Positions 1 to 7,006 of a stretch of DNA of 64,000 nt are shown here, piece after piece. This stretch comes from Lachnospira multipara ATCC 19207. GTDB lineage: Bacteria > Bacillota > Clostridia > Lachnospirales > Lachnospiraceae. The DNA is taken from NCBI RefSeq assembly GCF_000424105.1, contig NZ_AUJG01000001.1, positions 248,001 through 312,000 on the forward strand. The letters run 5' to 3'. The position numbers were made by a program, and so were the translations under genes. The notes beneath the pieces were generated by a model that saw nothing but the letters and a program-made list of their open reading frames with translations, had not been told where the DNA came from and ran no database searches. Position 1 is the first letter of the stretch. The number at the start of each line of letters is the position of its first letter.

Positions 1-267
1 GTGTTTGTGGCGTCATTTATAGAGATGCCAGTCTGGCTGAGAATCGTACTTATCGTATTCGCTCTCGTGATGATATTTACGGTTGCTTTTATCGCTGTGG
101 GAATTGAGCAAAAGGCCGGATACTATGAATGCCAGAATTGCCACCACAGATATGTTCCTACATACTGGCAGACAAATCTTGCTATGCATATGGGACGGAC
201 AAGATATATGAAATGCCCGAAATGTGGAAAAAGAAGCTGGCAGAAGAAAGTTTTGACCAACTTGTAG
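1..267 (+). CDS. Small membrane protein with C-terminal zinc ribbon (possibly 5' partial)
   Basis: An 88-residue protein with one membrane segment (about residues 12-34) and a cytoplasmic tail holding two CxxC pairs (C44/C47 and C72/C75), the layout of a zinc ribbon. It reads from GTG at the very first base, so the gene may start outside the window and the true N-terminus is uncertain. The function is unknown; small anchored zinc-ribbon proteins of this sort are common in Clostridia. A strong terminator follows at 330-373. Base composition is richer in GC than the region after 2800. Confidence 0.6.
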   Translation: MFVASFIEMPVWLRIVLIVFALVMIFTVAFIAVGIEQKAGYYECQNCHHRYVPTYWQTNLAMHMGRTRYMKCPKCGKRSWQKKVLTNL

Positions 268-269
268 TT

Positions 270-284
270 ATTTGCGAAGCAAAT
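270..284. repeat. 15-bp palindrome also found at 36456-36470
   Basis: ATTTGC-GAA-GCAAAT lies just after the stop of the first gene. The same 15 bases, on the other strand, occur at 36456-36470. Two copies of an exact 15-mer hairpin in unrelated intergenic sites suggest a dispersed palindromic repeat. Confidence 0.5.
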
Positions 285-329
285 CACTACTCGTGTGCGA
301 GCACGTCAAGAGAAGAGTAAGCAGACCAA

Positions 330-373
330 GGTTCCTCGCTACTGATTAGGTTCAGTGGCGAGGAGCCTTTTTT
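330..373 (+). terminator. Intrinsic terminator after the zinc-ribbon gene
   Basis: A 16 bp stem (330-345 with 352-367, two G-U pairs) is followed by a run of six T. It separates the first gene from the arsR promoter. Confidence 0.9.
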
Positions 374-386
374 ATGCATATAGGCA

Positions 387-414
387 TTGACATATCGCGA
401 AAGATAGATATAAT
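387..414 (+). promoter_or_regulatory. Consensus promoter with ATATC-N10-GATAT operator for the ArsR gene
   Basis: TTGACA (387-392), a 16 bp spacer and TATAAT (409-414) form a near-perfect sigma-A promoter. An inverted repeat ATATC (392-396) and GATAT (407-411), spaced by 10 bp, fills the spacer. The same repeat with the same spacing lies before the radical SAM gene (787-791/802-806), so the ArsR protein probably represses both. The expected transcription start coincides with the GTG start codon at 421, which would make the mRNA leaderless. Confidence 0.75.
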
Positions 415-420
415 AAAGTT

Positions 421-735
421 GTGGATAAGATTGAAGTATTTAAAGCATTATCAAATGAAACACGGCTTAGTATTATTGAGTGGTTGAAGGAACCGGAGAA
501 AAATTTCCCACCGCAAGGAGGTCATTTTGAAGATGCGGTGGATCTCAAGGGCGGAGTGTGCGTTGGAAGCATCCGCGACAAAGCCGGAATATCACAGTCA
601 ACAGTATCTCATTATCTTGATATGTTGCAAAAAGCAGGTTTGCTTCTATCCGAAAGACACGGAAAATGGACATATTACAGACGGAATGAAGAGATGTTGG
701 CTGCACTGTCAGACTACTTCGGACATGAAATTTAA
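421..735 (+). CDS. ArsR/SmtB-family winged-helix repressor
   Basis: A 104-residue protein with the ArsR layout: an N-terminal KALSNETRLSIIEWL helix, a recognition region (GISQSTVSHYLDMLQKAGLL, about 56-75) and a wing (GKWTYYRRNE). It has one cysteine (C47, in GVCVGSI) where metal sensors carry a CxC pair, so metal sensing is unlikely and the ligand is unknown. The GTG start at 421 is the first possible codon after an in-frame stop at 388. No Shine-Dalgarno site fits, because the promoter -10 box ends at 414. Shared operator half-sites point to control of itself and of the downstream radical SAM gene. A terminator follows at 745-776. Confidence 0.85.
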   Translation: MDKIEVFKALSNETRLSIIEWLKEPEKNFPPQGGHFEDAVDLKGGVCVGSIRDKAGISQSTVSHYLDMLQKAGLLLSERHGKWTYYRRNEEMLAALSDYFGHEI

Positions 736-744
736 GTTGTGTAT

Positions 745-776
745 AAATTAGACGGGATGAGAATCCCGTTTAATTT
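745..776 (+). terminator. Terminator after the ArsR gene
   Basis: A 13 bp stem (745-757 with 764-776, one G-U pair) with a six-base loop. The T-tract is weak, so readthrough is possible. Confidence 0.65.
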
Positions 777-784
777 AAGGTTTT

Positions 785-817
785 ATATATCGACAAAACG
801 AGATATATGAATATATA
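785..817 (+). promoter_or_regulatory. Promoter and ArsR-type operator before the radical SAM gene
   Basis: ATATATC (785-791) and GATATAT (802-808) form an inverted repeat with 10 bp between arms, matching the operator geometry at 392-411. TCGACA (790-795), 16 bp, TATATA (812-817) is a plausible promoter overlapping it. A strong AAGGAGGA site at 825-832 precedes the ATG at 839. Confidence 0.65.
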
Positions 818-838
818 TAGAAACAAGGAGGAATTACT

Positions 839-1717
839 ATGCATTTTTCAAGTGGAATTGTCAGACCGCCCTATGAGGCAGGTTCCTCATTTTTACAAGT
901 AACATCGGGGTGCTCGCATAACAAGTGCCGCTTTTGTACATTTTACAAGGAAGCACCGTTTTCTGTATCTCCTGAGAGTGAGATACGGGAAGATCTTCAG
1001 GAAATAAGAGATTCTGGATGGAAGGTAAAGCGGATTTTTCTGCAGGGAGCGGACCCGTTCCTGCTGAGCTACGACAGACTTAAAAGAATCATGGACTTGA
1101 TCAAAGAATATCTGCCTTGGGGCGTTTCCGTTGGTGGATATGGCCGTGTTGACAGCGTAAAGAACAAGTCTGTGGAGCAGCTTAAGTCACTGAAAGAAAT
1201 GGGATATGACATGATCGTATTCGGAATTGAGTCAGGTGATGATACGGTTCTCGATAAGATGAATAAGGGTTATCATGGAAGTGATATTGTAGAGCAGCTC
1301 TCCAAGCTGGATGAAGCAGGAATGCATTATTCCGTCATCTTCTTATACGGACTGGGAGGCCATGATTATGGTATGGGGCATGCCATTAAAACGGCAGAAG
1401 TGTTGAACCATCTGTCGCCTGTCAGGGTGATGGCTTCCGGACTCTCTATCTTCCTTGATACGCCGCTTATGGAAGAAGTGAGAAGGGGTGAGTTTGTAGA
1501 AGCTACAGAGACTGAAAAGATACAGGAACTATATACCTTTGTGAAGACGCTTGAAATCCACACGCTGCTGGATGCAACAAATGTCTCCAATATGATGCCG
1601 GTATATGGACATCTTCCGGATGACAAAGAGAAGATATTGGCGATGCTTAAACAGGGATTGAATGAACAGGGTGAAAAGCAGCTTCGTATGCGAAGAGACA
1701 GCATGAGAAGCCTGTGA
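839..1717 (+). CDS. Radical SAM protein of unknown substrate
   Basis: A 292-residue radical SAM enzyme. The 4Fe-4S cysteines are C25, C30 and C33, in TSGCSHNKCRFCTFYK, so the spacing is C-x4-C-x2-C rather than the usual C-x3-C-x2-C. The motif FGIESGDDTVLDKMNKG (around 128-144) is the SAM-binding GIES region of Elp3/MiaB-like barrels. A glycine-rich loop LYGLGGHDYG follows. No extra iron-sulfur or cobalamin domain is seen. It follows the ArsR gene under an apparently shared operator, so it is probably induced by the unknown ArsR ligand. It ends in TGA; the next 55 codons are open in the same frame. Confidence 0.85.
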   Translation: MHFSSGIVRPPYEAGSSFLQVTSGCSHNKCRFCTFYKEAPFSVSPESEIREDLQEIRDSGWKVKRIFLQGADPFLLSYDRLKRIMDLIKEYLPWGVSVGGYGRVDSVKNKSVEQLKSLKEMGYDMIVFGIESGDDTVLDKMNKGYHGSDIVEQLSKLDEAGMHYSVIFLYGLGGHDYGMGHAIKTAEVLNHLSPVRVMASGLSIFLDTPLMEEVRRGEFVEATETEKIQELYTFVKTLEIHTLLDATNVSNMMPVYGHLPDDKEKILAMLKQGLNEQGEKQLRMRRDSMRSL

Positions 1718-1885
1718 TTAGGACAAAAATCTTTGAACCGATTACGATCAACAAGACGGAAGGAGCTTTACAAGGTCTTAGAACATTTTGACGATATTTA
1801 CTTCAAGTTCCCGATATATTATGATGGTAAAGAGGGTAGAGCAATTTGGTTGTTCAACGAAACAACAGTCGAAACTGTAATTTAG
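1718..1885 (+). pseudogene. Coding remnant directly after the radical SAM stop
   Basis: 55 open codons, in frame with the upstream stop, end at TAG 1883-1885. The stretch FDDIYFKFPIYYDGKEGR looks like genuine protein, but there is no start codon with a ribosome binding site; TTG near 1734 has none. I do not recognise the family. It reads as the tail of a decayed gene trapped between the radical SAM and YoaP-like genes. Confidence 0.4.
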
Positions 1886-1913
1886 ATGTCAAGGACTATA
1901 GGGGGTGCTTATT

Positions 1914-2681
1914 ATGGAATACATTAGGGTAACAAAAGAAAATTTGGAGAAGGAGCATATCTGCTGCGCCATTTCAAATAACAAGGATATTCAGGTTTCT
2001 TCCAAGAAGGCATGGCTTGCAGACCGGTTCGACGAAGGACTGGTGTTTTTGAAAAGTGTGGAACGCGGTAAGTGTTTCATTGAGTATCTTCCTGCTGAGA
2101 ATGCGTGGAATCCAATCGAAGCGGATGGATATATGTACATCGACTGTCTGTGGGTCTCTGGCTCTTTCAAGGGACACGGATACTCCAATGATCTGCTAGG
2201 TGCTTGCATTGAAGACAGTAAGAAGAAAGGAAAACAAGGCCTTTGCATCCTTTCATCAGCGAAGAAAAAGCCATTTCTTGCCGACCCTAAGTTTCTAAAA
2301 TACAAAGGTTTTACTGTTTGTGACGAAGCTGATAACGGCATTCAATTGTGGTACTTGCCTTTTTCTGCTGACGTTTACCAGCCAAAGTTTAAAGACTGTG
2401 CTAAACATCCTTATGTTAATGACGCAGGCTATGTGCTGTATTACACCAGTCAGTGTCCGTTCAATGCAAAGTATGTTCAAATCGTGGAGCAGACTGCAAA
2501 AGAAAACGGCATATCCTTTAGGGCAGTCCATATAGAGAGCAAGGAACAGGCGCAGAATGCTCCTACACCGATTACGACATATGCGTTGTTCTGTGATGGA
2601 GAATATCTGACAAATGAGCAGCTGAATGATACAAAGTTTTTGAAGCTGGTTCGTAGAGCGTCACATCGAAGCATCTGTTGA
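1914..2681 (+). CDS. YoaP-like GNAT acetyltransferase, altered C-terminus
   Basis: A 255-residue protein. The N-terminal GNAT fold has the acetyl-CoA loop around WVSGSFKGHGYSNDLL and strand CILSSAKKKPFL. The C-terminal part resembles the YoaP domain (YYTSQCPFNAKYV, then FRAVHIESKEQAQNAP). The ATG at 1914 is chosen because AGGGGG lies about 8 bases upstream; an in-frame GTG at 1905 overlaps that site. After NDTKFLKLV the frame runs into RRASHRSIC and stops, exactly where the DNA turns into an alcohol dehydrogenase remnant in another frame. The last residues are therefore probably not native, though little of the domain is lost. Confidence 0.75.
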   Translation: MEYIRVTKENLEKEHICCAISNNKDIQVSSKKAWLADRFDEGLVFLKSVERGKCFIEYLPAENAWNPIEADGYMYIDCLWVSGSFKGHGYSNDLLGACIEDSKKKGKQGLCILSSAKKKPFLADPKFLKYKGFTVCDEADNGIQLWYLPFSADVYQPKFKDCAKHPYVNDAGYVLYYTSQCPFNAKYVQIVEQTAKENGISFRAVHIESKEQAQNAPTPITTYALFCDGEYLTNEQLNDTKFLKLVRRASHRSIC

Positions 2682-2772
2682 TGAAGTGTTCTCTCTTGAT
2701 GAGGTGAATGACGCACTGCAAAAGGTAGCTGCAGGAAAATCAAAGGGAAAGACAATTTTTAGCATGCCATGA
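2656..2772 (+). pseudogene. C-terminal remnant of a zinc-type alcohol dehydrogenase (MDR family)
   Basis: In a frame different from the YoaP-like gene, 38 codons end in a segment typical of the extreme C-terminus of MDR-family alcohol dehydrogenases or quinone reductases: VFSLDEVNDALQKV then GKSKGKTIFSM. Nothing upstream belongs to that enzyme. It overlaps the YoaP-like gene by 26 bases, marking a deletion or recombination junction near 2650-2660. It is also the right end of the GC-rich block. Confidence 0.7.
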
Positions 2773-2807
2773 AACAACTTTTTTTATTCCGAATGTCAGC
2801 TTTACAA

Positions 2808-3680
2808 TTACTTGAAAGTCTTTTTTACCTGCTCTAGAAACTTTTCAGCAATAGGAGTAAAGGTCTGATATTTATTCCATATGAGGTATAGTTCTGACTT
2901 TAGCGCTGGTGAAAGAGGTCTGAATACTATGTCAGTTCCTTCAGTATTTATCAGATTTTTAAAAGTGAGAAGAATTCCAAGATTTTCTTTTGCAAATACA
3001 GAGCCATTATAGGAAAGTCTAAAGGAACCCTCAAGCTTAAGTTCCGGATATTTGTCTTTGGCCCATGCTTTGATTTCATTGTTCCAACTCTGCTCTGAGA
3101 CAAATAGAGGCTGCCCTATCAGGTCAGAGACATGGATGACTTTTTTCTTTGCAAGGGAATGAGATGAAGAAATGATTGCTCCCCAAACATCAGCTTCCGG
3201 AAATTTTATATATTCATATTTATTACTGTCAGGTGTTTCACATAGTACGGCAAAGTCTAAAATACCCTTATCAAGCTTTTCAGTAACTTGCTCTGTGTCT
3301 CCACTGGTTATATGATAAGTGAGATTAGGGTATTTTTCTTTTAATTTATAAATCTCTCTGGCAAGGTATCTGATCTGATAGCTTTCTGCTAGTCCAAAAT
3401 ATATATCTCCACCTGTTATATCATCTAAGGAGTTAAATTCCTGTTCGATTTTATCTGACATAGCCACAAGATCCTGGGCGCGGTCACGAAGAAGCATACC
3501 TTCATCAGTAAGTGAAATACTGAAGCTGTGTCTGACAAACAATTTTTTTCCAAGTTCTTCCTCTAGTGCTTTTAATGTCTTTGAAAGAGTAGGTTGTGAT
3601 ACATGAAGCTGCTCAGCAGCTTTTGACATGTTTTCTTCCCTGGCAACTGCAAGAAAGTATCTGAGATTTTTTATTTCCAT
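2808..3680 (-). CDS. LysR-family transcriptional regulator
   Basis: A LysR-type regulator of 290 residues with an N-terminal winged helix (NLRYFLAVAREENMSKAAEQ, then QPTLSKTLKALEEELG) and a substrate-binding domain starting near residue 90 (GDIYFGLAESYQIRYLAREI). I chose the second ATG (3680) because the upstream ATG at 3692 is itself part of the GGAGGG ribosome binding site. It diverges from the DUF1624 gene at 3802. The 122 bp between them holds an 18 bp perfect palindrome that is a likely LysR site. The inducer is unknown. Confidence 0.88.
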   Translation of the reverse strand: MEIKNLRYFLAVAREENMSKAAEQLHVSQPTLSKTLKALEEELGKKLFVRHSFSISLTDEGMLLRDRAQDLVAMSDKIEQEFNSLDDITGGDIYFGLAESYQIRYLAREIYKLKEKYPNLTYHITSGDTEQVTEKLDKGILDFAVLCETPDSNKYEYIKFPEADVWGAIISSSHSLAKKKVIHVSDLIGQPLFVSEQSWNNEIKAWAKDKYPELKLEGSFRLSYNGSVFAKENLGILLTFKNLINTEGTDIVFRPLSPALKSELYLIWNKYQTFTPIAEKFLEQVKKTFK

Positions 3681-3723
3681 GAAACCCTCCATAAAGCTTA
3701 CCGTTTATATGTTATTCCAAAAG

Positions 3724-3780
3724 TAAATATCATGATATTTATTATATTCATTTGCGAAAATCAGGTCAAGGCTTTAATAT
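3724..3780 (+). promoter_or_regulatory. LysR-type operator palindrome and promoter of the DUF1624 gene
   Basis: TAAATATCATGATATTTA at 3724-3741 is a perfect 18 bp palindrome containing a T-N11-A LysR box. TTGCGA (752-757 of this kilobase), 17 bp and TAATAT (3775-3780) form a promoter for the gene at 3802. Binding by the divergent LysR protein is inferred. Confidence 0.6.
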
Positions 3781-3801
3781 AAAATAGGAAGGAGAAATAA
3801 G

Positions 3802-4569
3802 ATGGATTTTATGGAAAAGACAAGAAAGAGATTTCATTTGCTAGATGCCTATAGAGGCTTTGTAGTTCTTAATATGATAGCCTATCATTTTTGCTACGAC
3901 TATTTTGTATTATTTAGTGGAGAGGGTAATTGGATATTTAATAAAAATGTATATATATGGGAGCAGTACATTTGCATATCCTTTATCTTCTTATCTGGTT
4001 TTGTTTGGAATTTTAATACTAATCACAAGTTAAAGAGGGGCTTGATTGTTAGCTTCTTTGGTGTTTTGATAACTCTTGTGACAGCTAGCCTTGGACCAGA
4101 TATTGCAATTTATTATGGCGTGCTATTTTTATTAGGTGCTTCTATGCTTATTCTTATTCCACTATCTAAGTGGCTAGATAAATTGCCGTCTGTTGTAGTT
4201 TTTCTAGTTGCTTTATTTATGTATCTATTTACATTTTCAATACAAGCAAGACATGTGGGCCTTCATAGACTAAAGTTAATTAAGATGCCAGATTACTTGT
4301 ATGAGCATCAGTTTTTAGTACCCTTTGGATTTTTAAAGGAAGGCTTTGTATCAGCAGACTATTTCCCTATAATGCCTTGGTTTTTCCTTTTTGTAGCTGG
4401 TTATGCTTTTAATCGAGTTTTAAAGGATAGAGGCTTTTTTGAAAGAGAAGAATTTTTAAAGATTGCAACAATTAAAGTACCAATGTTAGATTTTGTTGGT
4501 AAACATAGTTTGTTTTTCTACATTATTCACCAACCTATATGTATAGGAATATTAACTATTATTTTTTGA
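3802..4569 (+). CDS. DUF1624 / HGSNAT-like membrane acyltransferase
   Basis: A 255-residue integral membrane protein. It opens with LLDAYRGFVVLNMIAYHFCYD, the hallmark N-terminal segment of the heparan-alpha-glucosaminide N-acetyltransferase catalytic (DUF1624) family, followed by about seven hydrophobic helices and a final FVGKHSLFFYIIHQP segment, also typical. The substrate is unknown. An AGGAGA site precedes the ATG. It is divergent from a LysR regulator and probably controlled by it. A stub of a second DUF1624 gene lies at 8381-8439. Three palindromes follow the stop codon. Confidence 0.8.
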   Translation: MDFMEKTRKRFHLLDAYRGFVVLNMIAYHFCYDYFVLFSGEGNWIFNKNVYIWEQYICISFIFLSGFVWNFNTNHKLKRGLIVSFFGVLITLVTASLGPDIAIYYGVLFLLGASMLILIPLSKWLDKLPSVVVFLVALFMYLFTFSIQARHVGLHRLKLIKMPDYLYEHQFLVPFGFLKEGFVSADYFPIMPWFFLFVAGYAFNRVLKDRGFFEREEFLKIATIKVPMLDFVGKHSLFFYIIHQPICIGILTIIF

Positions 4570-4605
4570 TTAAGAGGTTTATATAATTTTCAGATTTTAA
4601 AGGTT

Positions 4606-4662
4606 GACTTAAAGTTAACTTTAAGTCTTATCCTATTATAGGATTATCTTATAATATAAGAT
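4606..4662. repeat. Three consecutive perfect palindromes
   Basis: Within 57 bp lie a 22 bp palindrome (4606-4627, half-site GACTTAAAGTT), a 13 bp palindrome (4631-4643, TCCTAT-T-ATAGGA) and a 17 bp palindrome (4646-4662, ATCTTATA-A-TATAAGAT). There is no T-tract of the usual terminator kind. They may be operators or 3' hairpins of the DUF1624 transcript. Confidence 0.6.
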
Positions 4663-4716
4663 GATTACTTATTAACTTTGTTGAAATCAATACATTTTAT
4701 CAATTCGTTTGATAAA

Positions 4717-4792
4717 TGGAAATACACAATTAAATTTTACAAAATCAATTATTGGTGGTATAATGAAAAAACTGACATGATACGTATTTCCA
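4717..4792 (+). promoter_or_regulatory. Promoter of the DUF3737-MalY pair flanked by an inverted repeat
   Basis: TTTACA (4736-4741), 17 bp, TATAAT (4759-4764, preceded by TGG) is a strong promoter giving a leader of about 80 nt. The arms TGGAAATAC (4717-4725) and GTATTTCCA (4784-4792) are exact reverse complements and sit just outside the promoter on both sides. Confidence 0.65.
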
Positions 4793-4851
4793 CATAAATA
4801 TGATTGATTAACATAACAAAGAAATTATAGTTTGTTTGGAGGAATTTAATA

Positions 4852-5736
4852 ATGAAAGAGTATAGACAGCAGTTTTTTAAGGGTGAAAGAGCGCTTTATG
4901 CAGAGAATGACGCAAAGATTTATGATTGTATTTTTGATGAAGGAGAGTCACCTTTAAAAGAAAGTAAGAATATAGAAGTCTATGATTCGCAATTTAAGTA
5001 CAAGTATCCATTATGGTATTCTGACAATATTAAGATTGATCATTGTAATTGGCTTGAAATGGGTCGTTCAGGCGTTTGGTACACTAATAATATTAAAGTT
5101 AAGGATTCTTTAATTACAGCTCCTAAAAATTTTAGAAGATGTGATGGTGTAAGTCTTGAAAATGTTCAACTTACAAATGCAGAAGAAACATTTTGGAATT
5201 GTAAGAATATTACTTTAAAAAATGTATCAGCAAAAGGACATTATTTTGCAATGAATTCAGAGAATATTGAAATTGATTCTTTGAAATTAGATGGTAATTA
5301 TTCATTTGATGGTGCAAAGAATTTAACTGTAAGAAATTCTGTATTGCTTTCAAAAGATTCATTTTGGAATGCAGAAAATGTTACAGTATATGATTCATAC
5401 ATTTGTGGTGAATATTTAGGATGGAATTCTAAGAATTTAACATTTGTAAATTGTACAATTGAGAGCTTACAGGGTTTTTGTTATATAGATAATCTTACTT
5501 TAAAGAATTGTAAGCTTATTAATACTACTTTAGCATTTGAATTTGTTGAAAATGTAGATGCCCAAATAACAACTAAGATAGATAGTGTATTTAACCCAAT
5601 TAGCGGAATTATTAAAGCTGATGAAATTGATACACTCATAGTTGAACCAGATATGGTTGATCCAAGTAAGACGGTTATTACTTGTAAAGCAGTAGGTCGA
5701 AAAGAAGAAGTTGTTGAGTGGCGAAGAAATAAGTAA
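4852..5736 (+). CDS. DUF3737 family beta-helix protein
   Basis: A 294-residue soluble protein built of short repeats such as SKNIEVYDSQF, DNIKIDHCNW, AKNLTVRNSVL and SKNLTFVNCTI. Each is one rung of a right-handed beta-helix, as in pectate-lyase-like folds. The start MKEYRQQFFKGERALY matches the DUF3737 family as I know it. No catalytic residues can be assigned, and there is no signal peptide, so it should be cytoplasmic. It is 18 bp upstream of a MalY-type lyase gene with which DUF3737 genes are often paired, so a shared role is likely but unknown. Confidence 0.8.
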   Translation: MKEYRQQFFKGERALYAENDAKIYDCIFDEGESPLKESKNIEVYDSQFKYKYPLWYSDNIKIDHCNWLEMGRSGVWYTNNIKVKDSLITAPKNFRRCDGVSLENVQLTNAEETFWNCKNITLKNVSAKGHYFAMNSENIEIDSLKLDGNYSFDGAKNLTVRNSVLLSKDSFWNAENVTVYDSYICGEYLGWNSKNLTFVNCTIESLQGFCYIDNLTLKNCKLINTTLAFEFVENVDAQITTKIDSVFNPISGIIKADEIDTLIVEPDMVDPSKTVITCKAVGRKEEVVEWRRNK

Positions 5737-5754
5737 TCACAAAAAGGAGATTGC

Positions 5755-6915
5755 ATGGGTAAATATAATTTTGATGAAATAGTAAATAGACGTGGTACAG
5801 ATTCTATTAAATGGGATGTGGCTGATAATGAACTTCCTATGTGGGTTGCAGATATGGATTTTCAAACTGCACCAGAGATAATTGATGCATTGATTAAACG
5901 TGCCAAAGAAGGTGTATTTGGCTATACTGATGTCAATGACGAATGGTATGATGCATATATTAATTGGTGGAAGAATAGACATGGATTTGAAATGAATCGT
6001 GAGTGGTTAATGTTTTGTACTGGCGTAATTCCAGCGATTTCATCAACTGTACGTAAATTAACAACTCCTAACGAAAAAGTTATAATTCAGACTCCAGTAT
6101 ATAATATATTTTTTAATAGCATATTAAATAATGGCTGTCAGGTTTTAGAAAGTCCACTTCATTACGAAGATGGTATTTATAGCATTGATTTTGATGATCT
6201 AGAAGAGAAAATGTCTGATCCTCAAGCAAGTCTTATGATACTTTGTAATCCTCATAATCCTGTAAGTAAGATTTGGTCAAAAGAGGAATTAGCAAAGATT
6301 GGTGAATTGGCAAAAAAGCATGGTGTTACAATTATATCTGATGAGATTCACTGTGATTTAACTATGCCAGGAAAGGATTATATTCCATTTGCAAGTGTAT
6401 CAGAAACATGTAAGGATATAAGCATTACTTGTATAGCCCCAACAAAGACATTTAGTATTCCAGGAATACAAACAGCAGCTATTAGTGTGCCTAATAAATT
6501 TTTAAGACATAAAGTTTGGAGAGCAATTAATACAGATGAAGTTGCAGAACCTAATGTATTTGCAGCTCATGCAGCAATTGCAGCATTTAATTATGGAAAA
6601 GATTGGCTTGATGAATTAAGAGAATACATTTTCCTTAATAGAAAGCTTGTAGAAGATTTTATTGATCAAAATTTACCAAGCCTTCATGTAGTTAGAGGCG
6701 ATGCTACTTATCTATTATGGATAGATGTAAGTAAATTGGGAATCTCAAGTGATAAATTAGCAGCAATTATTAGAAAAGAAACAGGACTTTATCTATCTTC
6801 AGGTACAGTATATGGTGATTGTGGAAAGGATTTTCTTAGAATGAATGTGGCTTGTACAAAAGCTAATTTAGAAGATGGCCTATCAAGACTTAAAAAGGCG
6901 ATAGATAGTCTATAA
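5755..6915 (+). CDS. MalY/PatB-family PLP-dependent C-S lyase
   Basis: A 386-residue fold-type I PLP enzyme of the MalY/PatB branch, which cleaves cystathionine or cysteine and gives homocysteine or sulfide, pyruvate and ammonia. Visible landmarks are MWVADMDFQTAP (about 29-40), CNPHNPVSKIWSKEEL (164-179), SDEIHCDL (195-202) and the PLP-binding lysine K231 in APTKTFSIPG. Length is usual for the family. It follows the DUF3737 gene in a two-gene operon with an AAAGGAG site before the ATG. The exact substrate cannot be told. Confidence 0.88.
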   Translation: MGKYNFDEIVNRRGTDSIKWDVADNELPMWVADMDFQTAPEIIDALIKRAKEGVFGYTDVNDEWYDAYINWWKNRHGFEMNREWLMFCTGVIPAISSTVRKLTTPNEKVIIQTPVYNIFFNSILNNGCQVLESPLHYEDGIYSIDFDDLEEKMSDPQASLMILCNPHNPVSKIWSKEELAKIGELAKKHGVTIISDEIHCDLTMPGKDYIPFASVSETCKDISITCIAPTKTFSIPGIQTAAISVPNKFLRHKVWRAINTDEVAEPNVFAAHAAIAAFNYGKDWLDELREYIFLNRKLVEDFIDQNLPSLHVVRGDATYLLWIDVSKLGISSDKLAAIIRKETGLYLSSGTVYGDCGKDFLRMNVACTKANLEDGLSRLKKAIDSL

Positions 6916-7006
6916 AGGTGTGAAAAATTTACTATAGGAAATAAAAAAATTTTCTGCTATATTATAAATGTATCAGGATAATATTTTTATTGGAGTAATA
7001 AGTAAA

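Noticed and set aside
1715-1717. TGA as selenocysteine codon in the radical SAM gene
   Set aside because: No catalytic motif surrounds it and no SECIS-like hairpin directly follows; a decayed neighbour explains the open frame better.
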